The notes under the pieces: model-generated | What the model saw: the letters and a program-made list of their open reading frames with translations, nothing else | Told to the model about the DNA's origin: nothing | Databases searched by the model: none | Shown here: one piece after another, positions 32,296-40,696 of the stretch | Layout of the letters: each line of letters starts with the position of its first letter | Position numbering within the stretch: the stretch's first letter is position 1 | Assembly: GCF_003315795.1 (NCBI RefSeq) | Contig: NZ_QMEY01000019.1 | Span: 62,001 to 126,000, forward strand | Origin: Spongiactinospora rosea | GTDB lineage: Bacteria > Actinomycetota > Actinomycetes > Streptosporangiales > Streptosporangiaceae | DNA: 64,000 nt | Reading direction: 5' to 3' | Translations under genes and position numbers: made by a program

Positions 32296-32329
32296 ATTGC
32301 ACCGAGAGCATTTTGGCAATTGCTCCGAG
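32296..32329. promoter_or_regulatory. Direct-repeat MocR operator
   Basis: ATTGCACCGAG (32296-32306) and ATTGCTCCGAG (32319-32329) differ at one base and are 23 bp apart in the same orientation. They lie in the 70-base gap between the MocR gene and the alpha/beta hydrolase gene. Direct repeats about two helical turns apart are the known binding mode of MocR proteins. Confidence 0.6.
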
Positions 32330-32354
32330 CAAACGCGCCGAATAGCATCGGAGC

Positions 32355-33182
32355 ATGAGCACCGGGAAGACCGCCGCGGTCAATGGGATCACCATCGCTT
32401 ACGACGACGAGGGCGACGTCGGCGCGCCCGCGCTGGTGCTCGTCCACGGGCACCCGTTCGACCGGTCGATGTGGCGTCCGCAGATCGGTGGGTTCGCCGG
32501 CGAGGGCCTGCGGGTGATCGCGCCCGACCTGCGCGGCTACGGCCGCAGCACGGTCAGCAGGGGGATCACCCCGCTGCCGGTGTTCGCCGCCGACATCGCC
32601 GCCCTGATGGACCATCTCGGCGTGCCCCGCGCCCTGCTCGCGGGCCTGTCCATGGGCGGCCAGATCGTGATGGAGTTCCATCGGTCCTACCCCGGCCGGG
32701 TCCGCGGCATGGTGCTCGCCGACACCACCGCCAGGGCCGAGAGCCCGCAGGGCAGGTGGGACCGCGCGATGACGGCCGACCGCCTGCTGCGCGAGGGCAT
32801 GGACGGGTACGCGGCCGAGGTCCTGAACAAGATGATCTCCCCGGCCAACGTCGCGGCACTGCCCGAGGTGGCCGCCCACGTCCTGGCCATGATGCGCGGC
32901 ACCGCGCCACAGGGCGCGGCGGCGGCCCTGCGCGGGCGGGCGGAACGGCCCGACTACCTCGGCTCCCTCGCCCGGGCCACGGTGCCCACACTGGTGATCG
33001 TCGGCGCGGACGACGAGTACACCCCGATCGCCGAGGCCCGGCTGATGCGCGAGCACATCCCCGGCGCCACGCTGACCGTGATCGAGGGCGCCGCGCACCT
33101 GCCCAACCTGGAGCGGCCCGCCGACTTCGACCGCGCACTGGGCGAGTTCCTGTCACGCGCGGTACCGCCCACGGGCGGCTGA
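32355..33182 (+). CDS. Alpha/beta-fold hydrolase
   Basis: The 275-residue protein has the full catalytic set: oxyanion region VLVHGHPFDRSMW, nucleophile Ser in LAGLSMGGQIVMEF, acid in VIVGADDEYTPI and His in EGAAHLPNLERP. The layout matches 3-oxoadipate enol-lactonase, haloperoxidase or esterase-like members. GGAGC lies directly before the ATG, and the gene is divergent from a MocR regulator, which probably controls it. The substrate is unknown. Confidence 0.88.
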   Translation: MSTGKTAAVNGITIAYDDEGDVGAPALVLVHGHPFDRSMWRPQIGGFAGEGLRVIAPDLRGYGRSTVSRGITPLPVFAADIAALMDHLGVPRALLAGLSMGGQIVMEFHRSYPGRVRGMVLADTTARAESPQGRWDRAMTADRLLREGMDGYAAEVLNKMISPANVAALPEVAAHVLAMMRGTAPQGAAAALRGRAERPDYLGSLARATVPTLVIVGADDEYTPIAEARLMREHIPGATLTVIEGAAHLPNLERPADFDRALGEFLSRAVPPTGG

Positions 33183-33500
33183 AAGTCCGGCAGCGGATGC
33201 GACACGGACCCCTGAGAGGTGCCTTCTGATCGCATGCGGGCCCGGATGGGTCCATAATCCCGGTGGTTCTTCGTTTCACCTCCGGCCGGAACGGCCTCAT
33301 GGCCCCGGCGGCGGAGCCCGATGACGCCCCGAAGGAGTCAGCCATGCGCGCAGCCCCCGCGCCGCCGTACCGGTCACGGTGAAGCCCTGAGCCGCCCGGC
33401 GCGCGATGTCGTTCGGACGTCGTCCCGTCGCCGGGAAGCCGCCGGCGGTTAACGATCAGCGGCTACACTCCCGCCGACCCTCCCCATCGAAGCGGAGCAC
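33183..33500 (+). other. 318-base intergenic region with a possible 12-aa leader ORF before the second sulfatase
   Basis: No full gene is present. A CATAAT box at 33252-33257 is a possible -10. GAAGGAG (33331-33337) is followed by an ATG opening a 12-residue frame (33344-33382, MRAAPAPPYRSR). This would place a small translated leader about 120 bases before the sulfatase start. The remainder is GC-rich with no strong hairpin that I can see. Confidence 0.35.
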
Positions 33501-35195
33501 ATGAACCACCACTCCCCCACCCGCCGTGCCTTCCTGGCCGGAGCGGCCGGCGGCCTCGTCGCGACCTCGGTCATGGGCGCTCCGGCCGCAGCGGCGGCGG
33601 CGCCCGCCAGAAGGCCCAACTTCGTGATCATCCTGGCCGACGACCTGGGCTGGGGCGAACTCGGCTGCTACGGCCAGAAGATGATCGAAACCCCTCATCT
33701 GGACCGGCTCGCGGCCGAGGGGATCCGCTTCACCAGCGCCTACTCCGGCGCCCCGCTGTGCGCGCCGTCCCGGGCCTCGCTGCTCACCGGGCTGCACACC
33801 GGCCACTCCACCATCCGGGAGAACCCCGAAGGGGGTCCGCAGCTGTCCATGACGTCCGCCGACCTGACCTTCGCCGGGCTGCTCAAGCTGACCGGGTACC
33901 GCACCGCCTGCATCGGCAAGTGGGGCTTCGGGCCGGAGCAGCCGCGTCAGCCCTCGCATCCCAACGCGCGCGGGTTCGGCGAGTTCTTCGGCTTCATCGG
34001 CCACCGCCACGCCCACCAGTACTGGCCGGACTACCTGTGGCACAACCGCGAGACGGTGGACCTCGGCGGCGACTCGTACGCCCCCGACCTGTTCCTCGAC
34101 CGCGCGAAGCGGTTCATCCAGGACGCGGCCGACTCCGATGACCCGTTCCTGCTGTACCTGCCCACCACGCTGCCGCACGCGCCGAGCGAGGTGCCCGGCA
34201 CGGCCGGGCGGTACGAGGACAAGCCGTGGACGCGCGCCAACCGCAGGCACGCGGCGCAGGTCACCCGGCTCGACGCGCACGTGGGCGAGGTCATCCGGAC
34301 ACTGCGCGAGTCCGGCGTCGCCGACTCCACGATCGTGCTGTTCACCAGTGACAACGGGCCGCACCGGGAGAAGGGCGTCACGCCCTGGCTGTTCGACTCC
34401 AACGGCCCCTACCGCGCCGACAAACGAGACCTCTACGAAGGCGGCATCCGCGTGCCGCTGATCGCCTGGTCGCCGTCCCTGCTGCGCGCGGGGGCGGTGG
34501 AGAACGAGCCGGTGGCCTTCTGGGACGTGCTGCCGACCCTCGCCGACTTCGCCGGCGCCCCGATACCCGATCACCTGGACGGCCTGTCCATGCGCGGGCT
34601 GCTGACCGGGGCGGGCGGCTTCGCCGGGCACCCGCACCTGTTCTGGAACCGGCCGCGCAAGGCGCAGGCCGTACGCCGGGGACACTGGAAGGCCGTGCGC
34701 TTCGCGCCGCACATCGCGGGCGCGGGGCCGGACGGGCGGCTTGAGCTTTACAACCTCAAGACCGACCGGGGCGAGAAGCACGACCTGGCGGCCGAGCGGC
34801 CCGAGCTGGCCGCCGAACTCGACGCCCTGATGGACGCCTCGGTGGCGCCCGACCCGCGCCTGCCGTACGGGATGCGGCTCGCCGGGAAGGTCCAGGCGCA
34901 CGGCGGCCGGACGCAGGAGCTGGTGGTCACGCTGCACAACGGGTCGAAGGTCTCCTGGGACGACCTGCGGATCGACCTTTCCGTGCCGAAGGGCTGGCGG
35001 GTCAGCAGGAGCACCGCCCGGCGCGTGCTGAAGCCGGGCGCCTCGGCCAAGGTGGTGTTCCGGGTGACGCCGCCCGCCCAGGCCGCGCCGCCCCGGAGGA
35101 TCACCTCGACCGCGCGCTTCTCGGCGGGCGGGCGTTCGGTCCGCTTCCTGGCGCACCGCAAGATCGCCGTGGCGGCGGCCGACGCGGACCGCTGA
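33501..35195 (+). CDS. Tat-exported sulfatase with C-terminal NEW3-like domain
   Basis: The 564-residue enzyme has a twin-arginine signal (SPTRRAFLAGAAGGLVATS) and a sulfatase domain from residue 38 (NFVIILADDLGWGELGCYG). The formylglycine motif CAPSR lies at residues 87-91, followed by CIGKWGFG, TTLPHAP and VLFTSDNGPH. The extension after about residue 455 (KVQAHGGRTQELVVTLHNGSKVSWDDLRIDLSVP) is an NPCBM-associated/NEW3-type beta domain, thought to bind carbohydrate. It is likely an extracellular arylsulfatase or glycan sulfatase. GCGGAG precedes the ATG. It is the second sulfatase in this window; the two are only moderately alike. Confidence 0.9.
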   Translation: MNHHSPTRRAFLAGAAGGLVATSVMGAPAAAAAAPARRPNFVIILADDLGWGELGCYGQKMIETPHLDRLAAEGIRFTSAYSGAPLCAPSRASLLTGLHTGHSTIRENPEGGPQLSMTSADLTFAGLLKLTGYRTACIGKWGFGPEQPRQPSHPNARGFGEFFGFIGHRHAHQYWPDYLWHNRETVDLGGDSYAPDLFLDRAKRFIQDAADSDDPFLLYLPTTLPHAPSEVPGTAGRYEDKPWTRANRRHAAQVTRLDAHVGEVIRTLRESGVADSTIVLFTSDNGPHREKGVTPWLFDSNGPYRADKRDLYEGGIRVPLIAWSPSLLRAGAVENEPVAFWDVLPTLADFAGAPIPDHLDGLSMRGLLTGAGGFAGHPHLFWNRPRKAQAVRRGHWKAVRFAPHIAGAGPDGRLELYNLKTDRGEKHDLAAERPELAAELDALMDASVAPDPRLPYGMRLAGKVQAHGGRTQELVVTLHNGSKVSWDDLRIDLSVPKGWRVSRSTARRVLKPGASAKVVFRVTPPAQAAPPRRITSTARFSAGGRSVRFLAHRKIAVAAADADR

Positions 35196-35356
35196 CACGA
35201 CAGGACTTCCGGCCGCTCCGGGCTCCGCGCCCGGGGCGGTCCGGTACTCCCCGCCGGGGTACATCTGGGCCGAAACCCACCCCCGGGCTGGCGCAGGAGC
35301 GATGGGGATCGCAGACTGGAAGGTGACATCACTGGGCAATACGCATGGAGTGTGCC

Positions 35357-36031
35357 GTGCACGATCAGCAGACTCAAATGCCCGCACTGGTTCCCACCTT
35401 GTCGCGGGGCCGGCACCGAAATCCGCGTAAGGGCGCCTGCTTCATGGAACTGGCGTCCTACCTCGCGGGAGAGCGCTGGAGCGACCACCCGGCGTGCACG
35501 CACCCTCTGCTCGCCGCGCTGGCCCGCCTCGTCAACGACTTCACCACCGACGGGGCCAGGAACCAGCTCGCCCCGCTGATCCCGTCCGTCATCGGGCTCA
35601 CCAGCGACGACCTGCGCGTGGACGCCAGGCTCGCGCTGCGCGCCGCGACCACGGCGCTGCCGGTGGTGGCCGCCGACCTCCAGCTCGCCATGGCCGTCTC
35701 GGTGCTCGCCGCCGAGCAGATCCTGGCCGAACTGGACGGGCGGACGGACGGCGAGCTGAGCGAGGAGAGCGAGCGCGCCCTGGCACAGGCCCCGCTCGCC
35801 GCGGAGGGCGCGCACAAGCTGCGCCGGGGCATCCGCGTCTCCGTACGCGGCTTCCGCCGCTTCGCCGCCCCGAACACGGTCCAGCTCGCCGCCCGGGGCA
35901 TCGCCAACGCCTGCGTCGACGACGCCGACGCGCTCCTGCGCGGCCTGCTCGCCGACGCCATCAACGACTGCCGCGCCCTGATCGGCGCTCCGGCCCCACA
36001 GCACCGCACCCCGGTCCTCACCGACGCCTGA
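35357..36031 (+). CDS. Conserved actinobacterial hypothetical protein
   Basis: The 224-residue cytoplasmic protein opens with GRHRNPRKGACFMELASYLAGERWSDHPACTHPLLAALARLVND, a block I recall from conserved hypothetical proteins of mycobacteria and streptomycetes. It continues as mostly alpha-helix (LAPLIPSVIGLTSDD, ALRAATTALPVVAADLQLAMAVSVLAAEQ). There are no membrane helices or catalytic motifs. Two cysteines and a His lie in the conserved opening block, which might bind metal. GTG 35357 is chosen because GGAG lies 6 bases upstream; ATG 35345 is the alternative. Function unknown. Confidence 0.75.
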   Translation: MHDQQTQMPALVPTLSRGRHRNPRKGACFMELASYLAGERWSDHPACTHPLLAALARLVNDFTTDGARNQLAPLIPSVIGLTSDDLRVDARLALRAATTALPVVAADLQLAMAVSVLAAEQILAELDGRTDGELSEESERALAQAPLAAEGAHKLRRGIRVSVRGFRRFAAPNTVQLAARGIANACVDDADALLRGLLADAINDCRALIGAPAPQHRTPVLTDA

Positions 36032-36145
36032 CCCGCCTTCCCGGCGGGCCGCTCAGCGCGAAGGGGTTTCGGGACCCCGGTTCCCTGGAGGCAGGGACGG
36101 GCTTTCCGTGCGGGGCCCTTGCGGGCCACGGCCCCGAAGGAACCG

Positions 36146-36179
36146 GCGCGGCCGGGAGGTCCGGCGTCCCGGGCCGCGC
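36146..36179. terminator. Hairpins between convergent hypothetical and LysR genes
   Basis: GCGCGGCC-GGGA pairs with TCCC-g-GGCCGCGC just before the LysR 3' end. A second hairpin, CCCGCC-ttccc-GGCGGG (36032-36048), follows the convergent hypothetical gene. Confidence 0.55.
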
Positions 36180-36183
36180 GGGG

Positions 36184-37131
36184 TCAGGGGGCGGGGATCT
36201 CGGCGCCCCAGGGCCAGCGGGGGTGCGGGAGGCGGGCCATGATGTCGCGGACGGCGGCGACGGCCGGGGAGGCGACGCCGTCGGAGCGCCACCACAGGGC
36301 CACGACGCGCTCGCAGTGGGGGTCGGCGATCGGGACGAGGGTCACGCCCTCGATGTTGGCCGTGGTCATCGCCAGGCTGTTGGTGACGCCCGTGCCCATC
36401 CCGTGGCGGACCAGGGCGACCAGCGTCTGCGGCTGGTTGGTCTGGGCGGTGATCGTCGGGGTGAGGCCGGCACTGGCGAAGGCCAGGTTGGTCTCGTACT
36501 GCCGCCCGTTGCCCTCACCGCTCTCGCCGATGCTGATCAGCGGCAGGGCGGCGATCTGGGACAGCCGTACGTAAGGGCTGCGGGCCAGCGGGTGGTCGTC
36601 GCGGAAGACCGCGACCAGGGGTTCGCGCCACAGCAGCCGGCTGGACACCCCGTCGCTGCCGATCAGCGGCAGCAGCGGGCGCAGCACGAGGTCCAGGTCG
36701 CCGCTGGTCAGCGCGGCGCCCAGCGCCACGCTCGGCCCCTCGCGCAGCACGAGCCGCACCCGCGGGTGGTTCTCCCGCAGGGCCCGTACGGCGAGCGGGT
36801 AGAGGTAGGCGGCGGCGCTGGGATAGGCGCCGAGGCGTACCTCCCCGCGTACCGCGCCGCCCGTCATGTCCGCGAGGACGCCGAGCCGGCGCAGGATCTC
36901 CTCGGCGTGCGGGAGCAGCGCGCGCCCCTCGGGAGTGAGCACCGCCGGGTGCACCGACCGGTCCAGCAGCTTGGTGCCCAGCTCCCGCTCCAGGTCGGCC
37001 ACGTGGCTGCTGACCCGGGGCTGGGAGCGGTAGAGCGCCTTGGCCGCCGCCGAGAACCCACCGTGGTGGGCCACCGCGACGAAGCTGACGATCCAGTCGA
37101 TCCGGTAGTGGTACACACTCCTGAGGTCCAT
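36184..37131 (-). CDS. LysR-family transcriptional regulator
   Basis: The 315-residue protein has an N-terminal winged helix (WIVSFVAVAHHGGFSAAAKALYRSQPRVSSHVADLERELGTKLLDR) and a substrate-binding domain (VRLGAYPSAAAYLYPLAV, GDLDLVLRPL, LISIGESGEG). AAGGAG precedes the ATG. It follows the SDR and cupin genes in the same direction (85-base gap) and probably controls them in response to an aromatic or carboxylic effector. Confidence 0.9.
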   Translation of the reverse strand: MDLRSVYHYRIDWIVSFVAVAHHGGFSAAAKALYRSQPRVSSHVADLERELGTKLLDRSVHPAVLTPEGRALLPHAEEILRRLGVLADMTGGAVRGEVRLGAYPSAAAYLYPLAVRALRENHPRVRLVLREGPSVALGAALTSGDLDLVLRPLLPLIGSDGVSSRLLWREPLVAVFRDDHPLARSPYVRLSQIAALPLISIGESGEGNGRQYETNLAFASAGLTPTITAQTNQPQTLVALVRHGMGTGVTNSLAMTTANIEGVTLVPIADPHCERVVALWWRSDGVASPAVAAVRDIMARLPHPRWPWGAEIPAP

Positions 37132-37216
37132 CAGCCGCTCCTTCGCCGATGGACACAGACCCTATACGGGCATTTTTCCGGAAATAAAGTCGAAAACCGT
37201 GTTTATCTCAGCAGCC

Positions 37217-37723
37217 TCAGCGGATGAACTGATCGACGTACCCCGCGCCCAGCCCCACCCGCTCGTAGTGCGCCCGGCACATGTCGATCTTGGTGAAGGT
37301 GTCCTCGTACCCCACCTGCACCCCCTCCTCGTCCACGTAGGCCATCGCCCCCGAGATGTTGAAGAAGGTGATCATCTCGTCGCAGTCGTCCGGCACCGCC
37401 AGCGTGTGGATCTCCCCCGGCGGCTCGTACACGAAGTGCCCCGCCTCGGCCACCCACGGGTGCTCGTAGTAGTGCCACTTGCCCTTGATCACGTACCCGA
37501 ACACCGCCCCGGGGTGCCGGTGCCGCGACACGATCCCCGCCGCCGTCACCTTCAGCAGGTTGCACCACTGCCCGAGCACCGTGTTGAACATCAGCGGCCG
37601 GAACCACACGTTCGGCGCCTGCGGCACCCACACCCGCTCGTCCTCCGGCAGCGCCGCCACCGCGATCTCCGGCGGCACCACCCCGGACTGGGCGATCACC
37701 GGTCCGCGCGCGTTCGTCGTCAT
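37217..37723 (-). CDS. Cupin-fold dioxygenase-like protein (2,4'-dihydroxyacetophenone dioxygenase family)
   Basis: The 168-residue single-domain cupin has a metal site in VSRHRHPGAVFGYVIKGKWHYYEH and EIHTLAVPDD. Sequence style and length match the family named after 2,4'-dihydroxyacetophenone dioxygenase, non-haem iron enzymes that cut C-C bonds in aromatic ketones. AAGGAG precedes the ATG. It is transcribed directly after the SDR gene (27-base gap) and next to a LysR gene, suggesting a small catabolic operon. The exact substrate is not known. Confidence 0.8.
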   Translation of the reverse strand: MTTNARGPVIAQSGVVPPEIAVAALPEDERVWVPQAPNVWFRPLMFNTVLGQWCNLLKVTAAGIVSRHRHPGAVFGYVIKGKWHYYEHPWVAEAGHFVYEPPGEIHTLAVPDDCDEMITFFNISGAMAYVDEEGVQVGYEDTFTKIDMCRAHYERVGLGAGYVDQFIR

Positions 37724-37750
37724 CGTGCCCTCACTCCTTCTCGCTCCTGG

Positions 37751-38491
37751 TCAGGCGGCGAGGTAGCCGCCGTCCACCGGCAGGACCACCCCGGTGATGA
37801 ACCGGGCGTCGGGACCGCACAGGAACGCCACCGCCCCCGCCACGTCCGACGGCTCGCCCCAGCGCCGCATCGGCGTGCGCTCCACGATGCGCCGCTCGGT
37901 CTCCGGGTTCTGGTGCAGGTCGGCGGTCAGCGCGGTACGGATCCAGCCGGGCGCGACCGCGTTGACCCTGATGCCCTCGGCCGCCCACGCCACCGCCAGC
38001 GCCTTGGTGAGCTGCAACACCCCGCCCTTGCTCGCGGTGTAGGCCGGGACCAGCGGGCCGCCCAGGAAGCTCAGCATCGACGCCACGTTCACGATGCACC
38101 CGCCGGAGCGGGCCAGCAGTCCCCGGGCGGCGACGCACGCGCGCATCGCGCCGTTCAGATTGATCTCGATCACCCGCGCGAAGACCTCGGGGTCGTACTC
38201 CGCGCCGCGCCGCAGCACCCCGGCCGCGTTCACCAGCACGTCCAGCCGCGACAGCCCGGAAAGAAACCTCTCCAGGTCATCGCCGCTGGTGAGATCCAGC
38301 TCCACGGTCCGCGCGACCGCCGCGGCGGGCGAGTGCTCGGCGCGCAGCCCGGCGGCGATCACCTCCGCCCCCGAGGCGGCGAACCGCTCGGCTATCGCGG
38401 TACCGATCCCGCTGGTGCCCCCGACGACCACGACCGTACGGCCGGCGGCCTGCCCGGCCCCGGATGGATCCCGCCCGCTCTGCCCGCCCAC
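37751..38491 (-). CDS. SDR-family oxidoreductase
   Basis: The 246-residue short-chain dehydrogenase has VVVVGGTSGIGTAIAERFAASG, VLVNAAGVLRRGAEY, Ser in IVNVASMLSFLGG, YTASKGG and APGWIRTALT. GTG 38491 is chosen because GGAAGGACG precedes it; the frame is open to 38566 without a ribosome site. It leads a two-gene unit with the cupin and is probably regulated by the adjacent LysR protein. Reduction or oxidation of a hydroxy/keto intermediate is expected. Confidence 0.87.
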   Translation of the reverse strand: MGGQSGRDPSGAGQAAGRTVVVVGGTSGIGTAIAERFAASGAEVIAAGLRAEHSPAAAVARTVELDLTSGDDLERFLSGLSRLDVLVNAAGVLRRGAEYDPEVFARVIEINLNGAMRACVAARGLLARSGGCIVNVASMLSFLGGPLVPAYTASKGGVLQLTKALAVAWAAEGIRVNAVAPGWIRTALTADLHQNPETERRIVERTPMRRWGEPSDVAGAVAFLCGPDARFITGVVLPVDGGYLAA

Positions 38492-38615
38492 TACCGTCCT
38501 TCCGCCGATCGCCGCTGGTGACGGGCACGATTCAACTCGCCGCCCGGCCGGTCGGTCACCGATCATGCGGTAGCGGGATGACGGTCATTCGGAATGAGCG
38601 GGTGCGCCGCGGGGA

Positions 38616-39398
38616 TCAGTCCAGCATCGGGATGAGGTCGGCCACCGAATCGACCACCAGCGAGGGCCGGAACGGGAAGCGGTCGACCTGCTGGCGCGGC
38701 GTCACCCCGGTCAGCACGAGGATGGTGAACAGCCCCGCCTCCATGCCGGAGACCACGTCGGTGTCCATCCGGTCGCCGATCATCGCGGTGGTCTCGCTGT
38801 GGCCGTCGATGGCGTTGATCGCGCTGCGCATCATCATCGGGTTGGGCTTGCCCACGAAGTACGGCTGGACGTCGGTCGCCTTGGTGATCATGGCCGCGAC
38901 CGCCCCGCACGCGGGCATCGAGCCCTCCGCGGACGGCCCGATCGGGTCGGGGTTGGTCGCGATGAACCTGGCCCCCGACTCGATCAGCCGGATCGCCTTG
39001 GTGATCTGCTCGAAGCTGTAGTTGCGCGTCTCGCCGAGCACGACGTAGTCGGGGTCGATGTCGGTGAGCACGTAGCCGACCCGGTGCAGGGCCGTGGTCA
39101 GGCCCGACTCGCCGATCACGTACGCCGAGCCGTCCGGCCGCTGGTCGGCCAGGAACTGGGCGGTGGCCAGCGCCGAGGTGTAGATCGACTCCTCGGGCAC
39201 CTCAAGGCCCGCCGCCCTCAGCCGCACGGCGAGGTCGCGCGGCGTGTAGATCGAGTTGTTGGTGAGGACCAGAAAGCGCCTGCCCGACTCGCGCAGCCGC
39301 GCGATGAACTCGGCCGCGCCGGGCACCGGCTGCCCTTCCTTGACCAGGACGCCGTCCATGTCGGACAGCCAGCACTCAATGGGTTTGCGATCGCTCAC
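38616..39398 (-). CDS. HAD-IIA family hydrolase (NagD-like phosphatase)
   Basis: The 260-residue phosphatase has the four HAD motifs: nucleophile in WLSDMDGVL, FLVLTNNSIYTPRDLAVRL, Lys in YFVGKPNPMMM and Asp in MIGDRMDTDVVSGMEAG. The cap type is that of NagD/4-nitrophenylphosphatase proteins, which dephosphorylate small sugar phosphates or nucleotides. GTG 39398 is preceded by TAGGAT and six bases, with no ribosome site, a pattern typical of leaderless transcripts. Confidence 0.9.
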   Translation of the reverse strand: MSDRKPIECWLSDMDGVLVKEGQPVPGAAEFIARLRESGRRFLVLTNNSIYTPRDLAVRLRAAGLEVPEESIYTSALATAQFLADQRPDGSAYVIGESGLTTALHRVGYVLTDIDPDYVVLGETRNYSFEQITKAIRLIESGARFIATNPDPIGPSAEGSMPACGAVAAMITKATDVQPYFVGKPNPMMMRSAINAIDGHSETTAMIGDRMDTDVVSGMEAGLFTILVLTGVTPRQQVDRFPFRPSLVVDSVADLIPMLD

Positions 39399-39483
39399 CC
39401 GGCCATCCTACGCAGGCCGGCCCCCCGTCTCAGGGCCGCCCACCCGGCGGGGGTGCTGGTCGCGAGCGCCCGGAATGGGAACA

Positions 39484-40689
39484 ATGCAGTGCATGTCGCT
39501 TCTAGAGAACGCCAGGGAAATGGCCGAAGACCTGGCACGGCTACGCCAGGACCTGCACACCGAACCCGAACTGGGCCTGCACCTCCCACGTACCCAGGAG
39601 AAAGTCCTCGCCGCCCTGGACGGCCTGCCCCTGGAGATCACCACCGGTGACGCGCTCAGCTCGGTCACCGCCGTCCTGCGCGGCGGGCGGCCCGGCCCCG
39701 CCGTACTGCTCCGCGGCGACATGGACGCGCTGCCGGTGACCGAGCGCACCGGCCTGTCGTACTCCTCGCGCCTGCCCGAACGGATGCACGCCTGCGGCCA
39801 CGACCTGCACACCGCGATGCTCGCCGGGGCCGCGCGGCTGCTCGCCGACCGCAGGCAGGACCTCGCCGGAGACGTGATCTTCATGTTCCAGCCCGGCGAG
39901 GAGGGCTGGGAGGGCGCCAAGGTCATGATCGACGAAGGCGTCCTCGACGCGGCGGGCGAGCGCCCGGTCGCCGCCTACGGCATGCACGTGCTGTCCACCG
40001 TGCTGCCCGGCGGCCTGTTCACCAGCCGGGGCGGGCCCATGCTCGCCGCCGCCGACGCCCTCACCGTCACCGTGCGCGGCAGGGGCGGCCACGGCTCCAC
40101 CCCGCATCTGTCCGCGGACCCGATCCCGGCGGCCTGCCAGATGGTCACCGCGCTGCAGACCCTGGTCACCCGGGAGTTCGACGTGTTCGACCCGGTCGTG
40201 GTGACGGTCGGCGCGTTCCACGCGGGCACCGCCGGCAACATCATCCCCGACCAGGCGGTCTTGGAGCTGACGGTCCGCACCTTCAGCGACACCAACCGGG
40301 AGAAGATCCAGAAGCGGATCATCGAGCTGCTGATGGACACCGGCACGGCGTACGGCCTGACGGTCGACGCCGCCTTCGGCAGGGGCTACCCGGTGACGGT
40401 CAACGACGCCAAGGAAAGCGCCTTCGCCGGCGACGTGGTGGGCGAACTGCTCGGCGCGGACCGCTACGCGATCGCCCCGCGGCCCATCACCGGCTCGGAG
40501 GACTTCTCCTACGTGCTGGAGGAGGTGCCGGGGGCGTTCATCGCGCTGGGGGCCTGCCCGCCGGACCTGGACCCGGCCACCGCCCCCTACAACCACTCGG
40601 CCGAGGCGGTGTTCGACGACGCGGTGCTCCCCGACGGGGCGGCGATCTACGCGGCCCTGGCCGAGCGCCGCCTGTCCATGGCGGAGTGA
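39484..40689 (+). CDS. M20-family amidohydrolase (HipO/N-acyl-amino acid hydrolase type)
   Basis: The 401-residue metalloenzyme shows the M20D signature: LLRGDMDALPVTE, MHACGHDLHTAML (Cys and His metal ligands), FQPGEEGWEGA, GMHVLS, GRGGHGSTPH in the lid domain and GSEDFSYVLE. Family members remove acyl groups from amino acids or indole-acetyl-amino acid conjugates. ATG 39484 follows GGGAACA; ATG 39493 is equally possible. It lies 7 bases before the zinc alcohol dehydrogenase gene and divergent from the HAD gene. Cytoplasmic. Confidence 0.9.
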   Translation: MQCMSLLENAREMAEDLARLRQDLHTEPELGLHLPRTQEKVLAALDGLPLEITTGDALSSVTAVLRGGRPGPAVLLRGDMDALPVTERTGLSYSSRLPERMHACGHDLHTAMLAGAARLLADRRQDLAGDVIFMFQPGEEGWEGAKVMIDEGVLDAAGERPVAAYGMHVLSTVLPGGLFTSRGGPMLAAADALTVTVRGRGGHGSTPHLSADPIPAACQMVTALQTLVTREFDVFDPVVVTVGAFHAGTAGNIIPDQAVLELTVRTFSDTNREKIQKRIIELLMDTGTAYGLTVDAAFGRGYPVTVNDAKESAFAGDVVGELLGADRYAIAPRPITGSEDFSYVLEEVPGAFIALGACPPDLDPATAPYNHSAEAVFDDAVLPDGAAIYAALAERRLSMAE

Positions 40690-40696
40690 GCAGCAG

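Noticed and set aside
18357..35195. Recent duplication of the two sulfatase genes
   Set aside because: They share only family motifs; flanks, lengths, C-terminal domains and formylglycine motifs (CSPTR versus CAPSR) differ.
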